A DNA stretch of 64,000 bases from Sutcliffiella horikoshii (GTDB lineage: Bacteria; Bacillota; Bacilli; Bacillales; Bacillaceae_I). The notes beneath the pieces are model-generated. The model did not search any database and was not told the DNA's origin. It worked only from the letters and a program-made list of their open reading frames with translations. Positions within the stretch are counted from its first letter, which is position 1. Each line of letters begins with the position of its first letter. Of the stretch, positions 39,618 to 52,311 are shown one piece after another. Both the position numbers and the translations under genes were made by a program. The stretch covers positions 558,001-622,000 of the forward strand of contig NZ_RXZI01000002.1 in assembly GCF_021991925.1 (NCBI RefSeq). The letters run 5' to 3'.

Positions 39618-40637
39618 ATGAAGCAGATTATTGAAGTACAAAAGAAATTGTTGCCAGATCTTCTTTCCATTATGCAGAAACGATACGAGATCCTTAGATA
39701 CATAAGGTTGATGCAGCCGATTGGAAGAAGAAGCTTATCAGGTAGTCTCGGTTTGAGTGAGCGTGTGCTGAGAAGCGAGGTAGATTTTCTCAAAGCGCAA
39801 AACCTGATTCTTGTGAGTGTTGCCGGCATGACATTGACAAGTGAAGGGGAATTTCTCATCAAGGACCTGGAAGAGATCATGAAAGAGGTTTCCGGTTTAA
39901 AGCTGCTGGAAGCGGGAATAGAAGAAAAGTTAGGGATTGCAAAAGTTGTCGTGGTTCCGGGTGACAGTGACCAATCCCCTTGGGTGAAGAAGGAACTCGG
40001 CCGTGCAAGCGTGGCAACCATGCGAGAACGATTCCATGACGACAATATCATTGCCGTAGCCGGCGGAACGACTGTTTCCTCCGTAGCGGAAATGATGACA
40101 CCCGACACAAAGAATCGCAACCTGCTATTTGTTCCGGCTCGAGGCGGTCTTGGTGAAAAGGTGCAAAACCAGTCAAACTCCATCTGTGCCACCATGGCGG
40201 AGAAGGCATCGGGCGACTATAGGCTCTTGCATATACCTGATTCACTGAGCCATGAATCCTACCAGTCCATGATTGAGGAGCCTTCAATAAAAGAAGTGAT
40301 TTCCCTCATCAAAAATTCTAGTATGGTTATTCATGGAATTGGAGACGCTAAAACAATGGCAGAGCGCCGTAAAACAGCGCCGGAGAATATGCGCAAGATC
40401 GAACAGGCCAACGCCGTGGCAGAAGCTTTCGGTTACTACTTTAACGAAGCCGGAGAAGTAGTGCATAAAGTTCAGACGGTAGGAATGCAGCTCGCAGATT
40501 TGGAAAAGATAGAATGTGTGATTGCAGTAGCCGGTGGAGCCTCAAAGTCAAAAGCGATTCAAGCGTATCTAAAAAAAGCTCCACACACCATCCTCATCAC
40601 GGATGAAGGGGCAGCAAAAGAGTTAATTAGGGACTAA
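39618..40637 (+). CDS. cggR: Central glycolytic genes regulator
   Basis: 339-aa SorC/DeoR-type repressor of the gapA operon. N-terminal winged HTH (LMQPIGRRSLSGSLGLSERVLRSEVDFLKAQNL, split here as residues ~34-66) and a large sugar-phosphate-binding domain with AVAGGTTVSSVAEMM and FVPARGGLGE. First gene of its own operon, autoregulated through 39522-39557. AAGGGGAAG precedes the ATG. Confidence 0.95.
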   Translation: MKQIIEVQKKLLPDLLSIMQKRYEILRYIRLMQPIGRRSLSGSLGLSERVLRSEVDFLKAQNLILVSVAGMTLTSEGEFLIKDLEEIMKEVSGLKLLEAGIEEKLGIAKVVVVPGDSDQSPWVKKELGRASVATMRERFHDDNIIAVAGGTTVSSVAEMMTPDTKNRNLLFVPARGGLGEKVQNQSNSICATMAEKASGDYRLLHIPDSLSHESYQSMIEEPSIKEVISLIKNSSMVIHGIGDAKTMAERRKTAPENMRKIEQANAVAEAFGYYFNEAGEVVHKVQTVGMQLADLEKIECVIAVAGGASKSKAIQAYLKKAPHTILITDEGAAKELIRD

Positions 40638-40652
40638 ACATCCCTTCTATAA

Positions 40653-41858
<1,206 letters not shown>

Positions 41859-41912
41859 TTTTCATAGCAAAAAGATATTGCTTGGATAAACCTTATCAGC
41901 ATTCTATAATAA

Positions 41913-41966
41913 GACATGTGAAGTAGAGGGGGATTGGGGAACACACCCCTCCCTCTTTTCATGTTT
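41913..41966 (+). terminator. gapA 3' hairpin (partial terminator?)
   Basis: ACATG...GAGGGGGATTGGGG pairs with CCCCTCCCTC...CATGT, then TTTT. A strong stem inside the operon; likely attenuates or protects the gapA message so that gapA exceeds pgk. Confidence 0.7.
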
Positions 41967-41984
41967 TAAAGAGACTTTATTGAT

Positions 41985-42105
41985 GTGATGGAAGCGGAAG
42001 TCACTTGACTCCTGCGGGAGGAAGGGACATGGAAGACCCTGCAGGCGAAGCCGAGGAGGCTCCCGGACCGCCCGCGGAAAGCAAGTGACTGCAGCGCAAA
42101 TCACT
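41985..42105 (+). repeat. R130 palindromic repeat, copy 7 (gapA-pgk gap)
   Basis: Arms GTGAT/ATCAC outside and GTCACTTG/CAAGTGAC inside, different from other copies but complementary. Core landmarks as in copy 6. Confidence 0.88.
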
Positions 42106-42144
42106 CAGTACCAAACAAATTTCCTTTAAAGGGAGGCCGTTTCA

Positions 42145-43329
42145 ATGAACAAGAAAAGTATTCGTGACATCGACGTCAAAGGCAAACGCGTATTTTGCCG
42201 CGTGGACTTTAACGTACCGATGAAGGACGGACAAGTAACAGACGAAACCCGTATCCGTGCTGCACTACCAACAATCAAGCACCTAGTGGATAACGGCGCG
42301 AAAGTCTTACTTGCAAGCCACTTAGGACGTCCAAAAGGGCAAGTAGTCGAAGAGCTTCGCTTAAACGCAGTTGCAGCGCGTCTACAAGAGCTTCTTGGTA
42401 AAGATGTGAAAAAAGCGGATGAGGCTTACGGAGATTCCGTAAAATCCATCGTAAACGACATGAGCGAGGGAGACGTTCTTTTACTAGAAAACGTTCGTTT
42501 CTACCCTGGTGAAGAGAAAAACGATCCAGAACTTGCAAAAGCGTTTGCTGAGCTTGCAGATGTGTATGTAAATGACGCATTCGGCGCTGCTCACCGTGCA
42601 CATGCTTCCACAGAAGGCATCGCCCAGCACTTACCGGCAGTTGCAGGCCTCTTAATGGAAAAAGAATTAGAAGTACTAGGAAAAGCCCTTTCTAACCCTG
42701 AGCGTCCTTTCACGGCGATCATCGGTGGAGCAAAGGTTAAAGATAAAATCGGTGTAATCGAAAATCTTCTAAACAAAGTGGACAACCTAATCATCGGTGG
42801 TGGACTTGCATACACGTTCATCAAGGCTAAAGGCTATGATGTAGGGAAATCCTTATTGGAAGAAGATAAGATTGACCTTGCTAAATCCTTCATGGAACAA
42901 GCAAAAGAAAAAGGCGTGAACATGTACATGCCTGTGGATGTTGTCGTAGCAGATGATTTCTCCAACGACGCAAACACACAAATCGTACCTATTGAAGAAA
43001 TTCCAAGCGACTGGGAAGGCCTTGATTGCGGACCTAAATCCCGTGAAATCTACGCGGATGTCATCAAGAACTCCAAGCTTGTCATCTGGAATGGACCAAT
43101 GGGAGTATTCGAACTAGATGCATTTGCTGGCGGCACGAAAGCAGTAGGTGAAGCCCTAGCAGAAGCTACCGATACATACTCTGTCATCGGTGGAGGAGAC
43201 TCTGCAGCTGCTGTTGAAAAATTCAACCTCGCAGACAAAATGAGCCATATCTCAACTGGTGGAGGCGCATCCCTAGAATTCATGGAAGGCAAAGAACTTC
43301 CAGGAGTAGTAGCGCTGAACGATAAATAA
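42145..43329 (+). CDS. pgk: Phosphoglycerate kinase
   Basis: 394-aa monomeric kinase making ATP and 3-phosphoglycerate. N-terminal substrate-binding [11 protein letters not shown] (~19-29) and SHLGRPKG (~59-66); C-terminal nucleotide-binding [12 protein letters not shown] (~351-362). GGGAGG precedes the ATG. Confidence 0.98.
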   Translation: MNKKSIRDIDVKGKRVFCRVDFNVPMKDGQVTDETRIRAALPTIKHLVDNGAKVLLASHLGRPKGQVVEELRLNAVAARLQELLGKDVKKADEAYGDSVKSIVNDMSEGDVLLLENVRFYPGEEKNDPELAKAFAELADVYVNDAFGAAHRAHASTEGIAQHLPAVAGLLMEKELEVLGKALSNPERPFTAIIGGAKVKDKIGVIENLLNKVDNLIIGGGLAYTFIKAKGYDVGKSLLEEDKIDLAKSFMEQAKEKGVNMYMPVDVVVADDFSNDANTQIVPIEEIPSDWEGLDCGPKSREIYADVIKNSKLVIWNGPMGVFELDAFAGGTKAVGEALAEATDTYSVIGGGDSAAAVEKFNLADKMSHISTGGGASLEFMEGKELPGVVALNDK

Positions 43330-43342
43330 TTTCTGTATTATA

Positions 43343-45816
<2,474 letters not shown>

Positions 45817-45828
45817 AAGCTGATTTCT

Positions 45829-45923
45829 AGCTATAGATTGAAGTGCAAGGTGTGAGACTCCAGCGGGAGGAGGCTCAAGCACCGTCCCGCGGAAAGCGAA
45901 CACCTGAAATGGAGATCTATAGC
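45829..45923 (+). repeat. R130 palindromic repeat, copy 9 (short form, pgm-eno gap)
   Basis: Arms AGCTATAGATT/AGATCTATAGC, again changed on both sides. About 30 bp of the core (the GAGACCCC part) are missing, yet CAAGGTGTGAGACTCC and GCGGAAAGCGAACACC remain. Confidence 0.88.
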
Positions 45924-45958
45924 GGTGTTAAAGCAGTAAAAAATAAAAAATATCTTAA

Positions 45959-47275
<1,317 letters not shown>

Positions 47276-47287
47276 TTTCTTCACTCG

Positions 47288-47316
47288 AGGACCCAACTTA
47301 GGTTGGGTCCTTTTTT
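47288..47316 (+). terminator. Glycolytic operon terminator
   Basis: GGACCCAAC, loop TTA, GGTTGGGTCC, then TTTTTT. Confidence 0.93.
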
Positions 47317-47334
47317 CAGTTCATGACATATCCT

Positions 47335-47462
47335 AGCTGTTGATTGTAGCACATGGCGAAGACTCCGGCGGGAGGTAGCGGTAGGTTGAGACCCCTGAAG
47401 CGTTGTGAGGAGGCTCAAGGACCGCCCCGCGGAAAGCGAACCCTAGTGCGGAAATCAACAGC
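47335..47462 (+). repeat. R130 palindromic repeat, copy 10 (eno-secG gap)
   Basis: Arms AGCTGTTGATT/AATCAACAGC; core GAAGACTCCGGCGGGAGG, GAGACCCCTGAAGCGTTG, GAGGAGGCTC. Shares the CTGAAGCGTTGTGAGG variant with copy 11. It lies after the eno terminator and before the secG promoter. Confidence 0.9.
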
Positions 47463-47506
47463 GTTGATAAAGCGGATAACCTACCTCTCATTTCCTCTTG
47501 TCCACC

Positions 47507-47535
47507 TTGTCATAATGTGGTACATTTAATATAAT
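47507..47535 (+). promoter_or_regulatory. Sigma-A promoter of secG
   Basis: TTGTCA (47507-47512), 17-nt spacer, TATAAT (47530-47535). Confidence 0.8.
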
Positions 47536-47569
47536 CAGATATGTACGTTCCGCAGGAGGTGTAGTTTAC

Positions 47570-47800
47570 ATGACGTTATTTCTTACTATTTTACTTATTA
47601 TCGTAGCAATCTCTTTGATCACAGTAGTACTACTTCAATCAGGTAAAAGTGCAGGTCTTTCAGGCGCGATCTCCGGTGGAGCAGAAACACTTTTCGGAAA
47701 ACAAAAAGCACGCGGCCTAGACCTTGTTCTACACCGTGCGACAGTTGTTCTTTCTGTATTATTCTTCATCCTGACACTGTCAATTGCATACTTTGCATAA
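47570..47800 (+). CDS. secG: Protein-export membrane protein SecG
   Basis: 76-aa translocon subunit with two membrane spans flanking the conserved loop [20 protein letters not shown] (~22-41). GCAGGAGGTG precedes the ATG. In B. subtilis it is followed directly by est and rnr; here the biofilm island is inserted. Confidence 0.95.
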   Translation: MTLFLTILLIIVAISLITVVLLQSGKSAGLSGAISGGAETLFGKQKARGLDLVLHRATVVLSVLFFILTLSIAYFA

Positions 47801-47806
47801 TAAATA

Positions 47807-47839
47807 AAACCACTTTCCAAACCAGGAAAGTGGTTTTTT
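47807..47839 (+). terminator. secG terminator
   Basis: AACCACTTTCC pairs with GGAAAGTGGTT, then TTTT. Confidence 0.92.
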
Positions 47840-47864
47840 GCTTCTTTCATAAAAAAAGCCCTAG

Positions 47865-47999
47865 TCACTTTACGACCAAGACTTCCTTGTTCTGTTCACT
47901 TGTCTCCTGGAGGAAGGCTTTCACCTCTTCAATAGAAATACCATAAGCTCTAGCTAATGTAAACAGCTCTATCCATTCCATATCCATCTCAACGTTCAA
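47865..47999 (-). CDS. SinI-like antirepressor, copy 1
   Basis: 44-aa peptide; MDMEWIELFTLARAYGISIE followed by EVKAFLQ matches the SinI dimerisation domain (B. subtilis DEWVELMVEAKEANISPEEI). SinI binds SinR and frees its operators. I place the start at TTG 47999, overlapping the sinR stop as TTGA, with AAGGAGG about 10 bases upstream. Order sinR then sinI is the reverse of B. subtilis. A longer frame exists upstream but lies inside sinR. Confidence 0.75.
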   Translation of the reverse strand: MNVEMDMEWIELFTLARAYGISIEEVKAFLQETSEQNKEVLVVK

Positions 48000-48370
48000 G
48001 CCTCTTCTTCCTCCTTTTTTATCACGGTCTTCTTTGCACCCTGCCATTTCTGAAACTCCATGTACTCTTTGAAATGAATAAAATCTTCTTTGCTCAAACC
48101 CTCCGCAATTGCCCGTTGCACCAACCGTCTCCATTCTTCATCTAGCACCTGCACATCAGGTTTATCGTTATCCGATTCCCCATTCAGTAAAAAATCCAAA
48201 TCTGTCTCAAGCGTAACGGCGATCTTATTCAAAAACTGCAGAGAAGGATTCGTCTGAATATTCCTCTCCAAATAACTCAAATAAGACTTCGACACACCAG
48301 CCAGTTCCGAGAGTTCACTTAATGAATAGCCCTTTACCTTCCTCAACCTCTTCACCCGCTCACCAAGCAT
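47996..48370 (-). CDS. SinR-like repressor, copy 1
   Basis: 124 aa. N-terminal HTH_3 domain: RLRKVKGYSLSELSELAGVS then KSYLSYLERNIQTNPSLQFL (residues ~8-50). The C-terminal SinI/SinR dimerisation helices are DEEWRRLVQRAIAEGLSKED then FIHFKEYMEFQKW (~77-109). The tail is lysine/glutamate-rich. Less like B. subtilis SinR than copy 2 at 51740. Divergent from tapA, so it probably represses the matrix operon and perhaps itself. Confidence 0.88.
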   Translation of the reverse strand: MLGERVKRLRKVKGYSLSELSELAGVSKSYLSYLERNIQTNPSLQFLNKIAVTLETDLDFLLNGESDNDKPDVQVLDEEWRRLVQRAIAEGLSKEDFIHFKEYMEFQKWQGAKKTVIKKEEEEA

Positions 48371-48483
48371 ACTCGTCTCCTTAACATTTTACGACGTATG
48401 TTCATTATATAGCACGAGTAATTCTTTATAAAAAACGAAACAGTAAGAAAATAGGAGGAAATTGGAGGAAAACCCTTAAAAAT

Positions 48484-48575
48484 GTTCTTAATTAAGAAAA
48501 AATGAACTAATTTAATGTTTTTCATTGAGAACAATATGAATTATACTTCGTATTGTAGAGTTCGTTAAAGAGAAC
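48484..48575. promoter_or_regulatory. Cluster of SinR-type operator boxes
   Basis: The SinR motif GTTCTYT occurs as GTTCTTA (48484-48490), TGAGAAC (48526-48532, inverse) and AAAGAGAAC (48567-48575, inverse). The last pairs with GTTC at 48560-48563 as a GTTC N8 GAAC palindrome. They lie in the 237-bp gap between sinR-1 and tapA, around a possible -10 TATACT (48542-48547). Confidence 0.65.
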
Positions 48576-48607
48576 AACAAATTAACTCCTGATAGGAGGA
48601 GATTATT

Positions 48608-49510
48608 ATAAGATCTCATCGACTAAGAAAATTTAGAGATAAGTATAAGCTTCAAAAACAGGGGATTAAAGCACTTTGTTTATGGTATGCATTATTCTTT
48701 TGCATCTTATCTTTAAATGCAAATACAAATGCAGCATTTAACTCGATCACTTCCATAAATGCAAAATTACCTGTTAGTTGGGAGGTTGATCCACCTGTTC
48801 CAGATGAACCTACAGAAGGTAGAACAGACAAAAGTTCATTAACTCAAATCGATTCTTCCGTTGAATTTTCTTGTACAAGAATTTCACAAGAATTTAAAAA
48901 CACTGGTGACGAAAACATGTTATCTGAGTCTATATACTATGTTTACTTCAATGAGAATTTTGAAAATCCAATTAACCCAAATAATAAAAACGGAGAACTA
49001 ATCTTTGATACAGGTATAATTCCAGTCCTTCAAAAAGGTGATTCAGCCACCCTTACTTTTGAAAGTGGAGAAAGTGAGCTTAGGAATGGATCTTACAAAA
49101 TAGTTGCTTTTCAATCAGATGATCATCCTGGAAATAAGAAGCTTGGTGGAGAAGTAGTTGATAGAATGCCAGTATTCGGTACGAAAATTGATGTAAAGTC
49201 TTGTGAAACTCTAACAGATTCAAATGATACTGAAGAAAAAGATAAAGAAAATGAAGATTTAGAAGAAGGGGAAAAAGATTCTAATAAAGATGAAATACAA
49301 GATGATCAATCTATAGAAAAAGATTCTATTGAAGAAGAAACGCAAGAATCAGAAGAATCAAACAAAAGTGGTTCTGAGGATACCCAAGAAACAACACAAA
49401 ATTCAAGCGAAAACGCTGAATCAGACTTTGAATCTAGCTCAACGGAACATAACAATGTAGATGTGTCTACGGAAACAAATGAAACTTTTGGTGGTGAATC
49501 CAATGAATAG
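48608..49510 (+). CDS. tapA: TapA-like amyloid anchoring/assembly protein (ATA or ATT start)
   Basis: About 300 aa. The N-terminus reads (M)RSHRLRKFRDKYKLQKQ, then a hydrophobic span (IKALCLWYALFFCILSLNAN) and TNAAFNS, recalling the B. subtilis TapA start (RLF...SAAFHD). The mid-domain has paired Cys (FSCTR, DVKSCE). The C-terminal third is an acidic Ser/Glu/Asn-rich tail. No ATG, GTG or TTG exists in frame before 48917, which would drop the signal sequence. AGGAGGAG (48594-48601) is well placed for ATA 48608 or ATT 48605. In B. subtilis TapA is needed for TasA fibre formation. AT-rich. Confidence 0.72.
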   Translation: MRSHRLRKFRDKYKLQKQGIKALCLWYALFFCILSLNANTNAAFNSITSINAKLPVSWEVDPPVPDEPTEGRTDKSSLTQIDSSVEFSCTRISQEFKNTGDENMLSESIYYVYFNENFENPINPNNKNGELIFDTGIIPVLQKGDSATLTFESGESELRNGSYKIVAFQSDDHPGNKKLGGEVVDRMPVFGTKIDVKSCETLTDSNDTEEKDKENEDLEEGEKDSNKDEIQDDQSIEKDSIEEETQESEESNKSGSEDTQETTQNSSENAESDFESSSTEHNNVDVSTETNETFGGESNE

Positions 49511-50096
49511 TAAAAAGGTAGTAAAAGTAATAGGAAATGTAAGTTACTGGTTGTTTATGATAACTACCCTGATATGCGTTGTTATTGTTATCGCAGGTAG
49601 AGCTTCTGGTGGAGAACCAAACATATTTGGGTATCAAATTAAAACGGTCTTATCAGGATCCATGGAACCAACATTTCAAACAGGATCTGTAATCGCAGTA
49701 CAAAAATTAGAAAATCCTACAGATTTAACCGTAGGAGACGTTATAACTTTTCAAGAAAGTCGAGATGTTTTAGTAACACATAGAATTATTGATGTTAACA
49801 CTTCAAATGAAGGTGTTTTATATAAAACAAAAGGAGATAACAACAACTTTGAAGATACAAATCCTGTACTATCACAAAATGTAGTTGCCGTTTATTCAGG
49901 CTTTACTTTACCAAAGTTTGGATACTTCCTAAATTATGCCACTTCACCTATAGGAACAGCAATTCTATTGATAATACCAGGTTTGATACTGCTTGGATAT
50001 GCAACAGTTACTATCCGACAAGCAATAAAAGAAATTGAAGGAAAAATGCAAGTTAATACAAAAGAAAGCGATGTAATTGAAGAAAAAATTTCTTAG
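49503..50096 (+). CDS. sipW: Signal peptidase I, SipW type
   Basis: 197-aa membrane peptidase of the eukaryotic/ER type that processes TapA and TasA. N-terminal span (~15-32), catalytic Ser53 in SGSMEPTF, His93 in VTHRI (ER-type enzymes use His, not Lys), TKGDNN region, and a C-terminal span (~160-185). ATG 49503 overlaps the end of tapA by 8 bases. Confidence 0.93.
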   Translation: MNSKKVVKVIGNVSYWLFMITTLICVVIVIAGRASGGEPNIFGYQIKTVLSGSMEPTFQTGSVIAVQKLENPTDLTVGDVITFQESRDVLVTHRIIDVNTSNEGVLYKTKGDNNNFEDTNPVLSQNVVAVYSGFTLPKFGYFLNYATSPIGTAILLIIPGLILLGYATVTIRQAIKEIEGKMQVNTKESDVIEEKIS

Positions 50097-50174
50097 TGGT
50101 GAATCTCCATGCTTAACATGGATTCATATAAACTACATACCTCGCAAAGATCGAGGGGAATGGGAGGAATATCA

Positions 50175-50825
50175 ATGTCTATTAAAAAGAAATTAGGAGC
50201 AGGGGTAATGTCAGCAGCGCTAGGTATTTCATTGATTGGAGGGGGAACTTGGGCAGCGTTTAATGATATCGAAACTGTTAGCAACACATTTGCGGCTGGT
50301 ACATTAGACCTTTCGGTAGATCCAACAACAGTATTTGATATTGAAGACTTAGCACCAGGGGATTACATGACAAGAGATTTTGAAATTATTAACGGTGGTT
50401 CCATAGAAATCAAAGACGTAAAAATGACAACAACTTATGTAGTGAAAAATAAAGATAAACAAGTGATTACTGGACCAGATGCAGTAGATTTCGCAAGCCA
50501 ATTCGATGTAGATTTCCTATCTAATGATGGTCAACCTGTAGGGGGTGGTCTACTAGGAGTGCTTCATGGTAAAAATATCCATGAATTATCAAGTATGAAT
50601 GTAGATATTACAAACGCTTTTTGGGGATTAGGATTAATAAGTTCTACTGATAGAATATTAGCAGTAGGAGATACTGATGCAATGCGTATGAAAATATCCT
50701 TTGAAAATAGAACTCAAAAAGGTAATGATGGTTTATATTTACAAAACAAATACCAAGGTTGGACAATTGAACCAGCATTCAAACTAGAAGCTATTCAAAG
50801 AAATGGAATGAATAGACCGGAATAG
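50175..50825 (+). CDS. tasA: TasA-type biofilm matrix fibre protein
   Basis: 216-aa camelysin/TasA family protein. Signal MSIKKKLGAGVMSAALGISL followed by GGGTWAAFNDIET, the SipW-type cleavage region; FAAGTLDLSV, LAPGDYMTRDFEIINGGSIE and GLYLQNKYQGW are strongly conserved with B. subtilis TasA (~261 aa), but the C-terminus is shorter. GGGAGGAA precedes ATG 50175. Forms extracellular fibres. Confidence 0.94.
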   Translation: MSIKKKLGAGVMSAALGISLIGGGTWAAFNDIETVSNTFAAGTLDLSVDPTTVFDIEDLAPGDYMTRDFEIINGGSIEIKDVKMTTTYVVKNKDKQVITGPDAVDFASQFDVDFLSNDGQPVGGGLLGVLHGKNIHELSSMNVDITNAFWGLGLISSTDRILAVGDTDAMRMKISFENRTQKGNDGLYLQNKYQGWTIEPAFKLEAIQRNGMNRPE

Positions 50826-50846
50826 GCTATCAACAAAATCTTGAAA

Positions 50847-50878
50847 AAAAGAGGTAGGGAAACCTACCTCTTCTTTTA
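50847..50878 (+). terminator. tasA terminator (possible partial)
   Basis: AAAGAGGTAGG, loop GAAA, CCTACCTCTT, then CTTTT. Sixteen bases before the next start codon, so it may only reduce read-through. Confidence 0.82.
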
Positions 50879-50893
50879 AGGAGAGAACTAAAT

Positions 50894-51493
50894 TTGAGAA
50901 CCTTAAAACTACTAACTATTTTACTAACGTTTGTTTCATTTTTTTTACCTTCTGCGACTTTTGCTGAACCAGAAAATGTACCCTTAATTAACATAACGAC
51001 TGTGCCTGAAAAAGTCTTATTTAATATGGAGAATTACGCTCCTGGTGATTGGACTGAGAGAGTAATAACTTTAGAAAACCTCGGTGGAAAATCAACCTAT
51101 TCAATGGAAATTAAACATAAATCAGGTTCTGAGAAATTGTTTGAAATGTTTAATTTAACTATTGAAAATAATGGGAAAGAAATATTTAACGGTAAAATTA
51201 GTGAGTTTAAAGGGGTTACTAATAAGGGGATTAATGCAGAAACCTCACATGAATATTTTCTATTAATAAATTTTCCATATGAATCAGGAAACGAATTTCA
51301 AGGTCTTAAAACACAATTTGAATTGATCTTTAAAGCAGTGGGTAACGAAGCTGTTTCTACCCCTGACCAATCAAGTGTGTTACCAAATACTGCTGGGACG
51401 GCATATAATTATATCTTCTATGGTTTGTTAATGCTTGGAATAGGAATAATAGTTTTTTACTCACAAAAAATAAAAAATACATTGGGTGAATGA
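50894..51493 (+). CDS. Secreted TasA-operon protein with LPNTA sorting signal
   Basis: 199 aa. Signal peptide MRTLKLLTILLTFVSFFLPS then ATFAEP (cleavage after ~24). The mature domain has a TasA-like start (VLFNMENYAPGDWTERVITLE, compare LAPGDYMTRDFEI). The C-terminus is a full sorting signal: LPNTA (163-167), a hydrophobic span and QKIKNTLGE. LPNTA is used by class D-type sortases (for example SrtC of B. anthracis). TTG start, eight bases after AAGGAGAG. Probably links fibres to peptidoglycan; inference. Confidence 0.75.
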   Translation: MRTLKLLTILLTFVSFFLPSATFAEPENVPLINITTVPEKVLFNMENYAPGDWTERVITLENLGGKSTYSMEIKHKSGSEKLFEMFNLTIENNGKEIFNGKISEFKGVTNKGINAETSHEYFLLINFPYESGNEFQGLKTQFELIFKAVGNEAVSTPDQSSVLPNTAGTAYNYIFYGLLMLGIGIIVFYSQKIKNTLGE

Positions 51494-51699
51494 AAATGTA
51501 CAATAAAACTTGTCCTAATTGCATAAGAACCTCATATAGTTCCTATGAGTCTGACCATTGGGAATGTCCAACCTGCTTGAAAAATTTAACCTTATTTAAA
51601 GCGCATGTTGCGAAAGGTAATCGTTCCACTTCTTTACCTTATAGAACCAAAACGATAAAACTACACATCACATCGTACAAAGTTAACAAAGTAATATAA
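51490..51699 (+). CDS. Small zinc-ribbon protein
   Basis: 69 aa with two CxxC pairs (CPNC at ~8-11 and CPTC at ~26-29), a zinc-ribbon pattern, then a basic tail. The ATG overlaps the stop of the sorting-signal gene (ATGA), so it is co-translated. Role in the matrix island unknown. A second ATG at 51496 is possible. Confidence 0.65.
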   Translation: MKMYNKTCPNCIRTSYSSYESDHWECPTCLKNLTLFKAHVAKGNRSTSLPYRTKTIKLHITSYKVNKVI

Positions 51700-51740
51700 A
51701 AACCGCTGATGCCCCTTTTCTTAAGCATCGGCGGTTTTTC
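51698..51740. terminator. Bidirectional terminator of the tasA island
   Basis: AAAACCGCTGATGC pairs with GCATCGGCGGTTTT, A-run before and T-run after; between the converging zinc-ribbon gene and sinR-2. Confidence 0.88.
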
Positions 51741-52072
51741 TATTTATCCTGATTTATCTTCCATTTATTAAATTCCAAAAACTCTCTAAACTGCTCCTTG
51801 GTCACCCCAGAATCCATCGCCTCTTTAACAAGCGTGGCCCATTCTCGGTCAAGGTTTTCTTTTGCTTGGGCTTCGTCTTCATCGTGCAGGAGAGTGTTGA
51901 CAGTAACTCCAAGCACTGAAGACACTTTCTCCAAAAATTGAACGGATGGATTAGATTGCAGGTTCCGTTCGATCGAGCTTAGGTATGATTTGGCCACGCC
52001 GGCGCGTTCTGCTAGTTCTGACATGGACATCTTACGTTGTTCTCTATATTTTTTAATTCGTTCACCAATCAT
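51740..52072 (-). CDS. sinR: SinR repressor, copy 2
   Basis: 110 aa, very similar to B. subtilis SinR (111 aa). The HTH_3 domain is MIGERIKKYREQRKMSMSEL followed by AERAGVAKSYLSSIERNLQS; the interaction helices are DREWATLVKEAMDSGVTKEQ then FREFLEFNKW. ATG 52072 has GGAAGGTG upstream; a GTG at 52081 falls in that site. Convergent with the tasA operon, the same relative arrangement as in B. subtilis. Represses matrix genes. Confidence 0.94.
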   Translation of the reverse strand: MIGERIKKYREQRKMSMSELAERAGVAKSYLSSIERNLQSNPSVQFLEKVSSVLGVTVNTLLHDEDEAQAKENLDREWATLVKEAMDSGVTKEQFREFLEFNKWKINQDK

Positions 52073-52161
52073 GGCTTTCACCTTCCTATCATGCTTATTA
52101 TAGCATATAACGAAGGGTTTGTTAGATATTTAGAACGAAAATACGTAAATATTCATAAAAA

Positions 52162-52311
52162 TTAGAGTTTAAATGATGAATGATTGCGATAATTATGTAA
52201 GAATTCTCTAATTTCTGCGGATGAGATGCCCATCTCTAATGCATCTGTTATTAGATCTACCCACTCCTTATCTAAATTTTCTGTCATTTCAATCGTTACG
52301 TTTTCCATCAT
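52162..52311 (-). CDS. sinI: SinI antirepressor, copy 2
   Basis: 49-aa gene, short and easily missed. It reads MMENVTIEMTENLDKEW then VDLITDALEMGISSAEIREF and a short polar tail, the SinI signature. AGGAGGG lies six to nine bases before the two ATGs. It stands 89 bases upstream of sinR-2 in the canonical sinI-sinR order. Binds SinR and relieves repression of the matrix operon. Probable Spo0A control: see 52519-52562. Confidence 0.88.
   Translation of the reverse strand: MMENVTIEMTENLDKEWVDLITDALEMGISSAEIREFLHNYRNHSSFKL

Noticed and set aside
47335-47462. R130 copies as terminators
   Set aside because: No T-run follows the stems and several lie inside an operon whose downstream genes must be transcribed; separate classical terminators are present.
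48917-49510. tapA starting at ATG 48917
   Set aside because: This would remove the signal sequence and the TapA-like N-terminus and lacks a good ribosome-binding site; the longer frame from 48608 fits the family.
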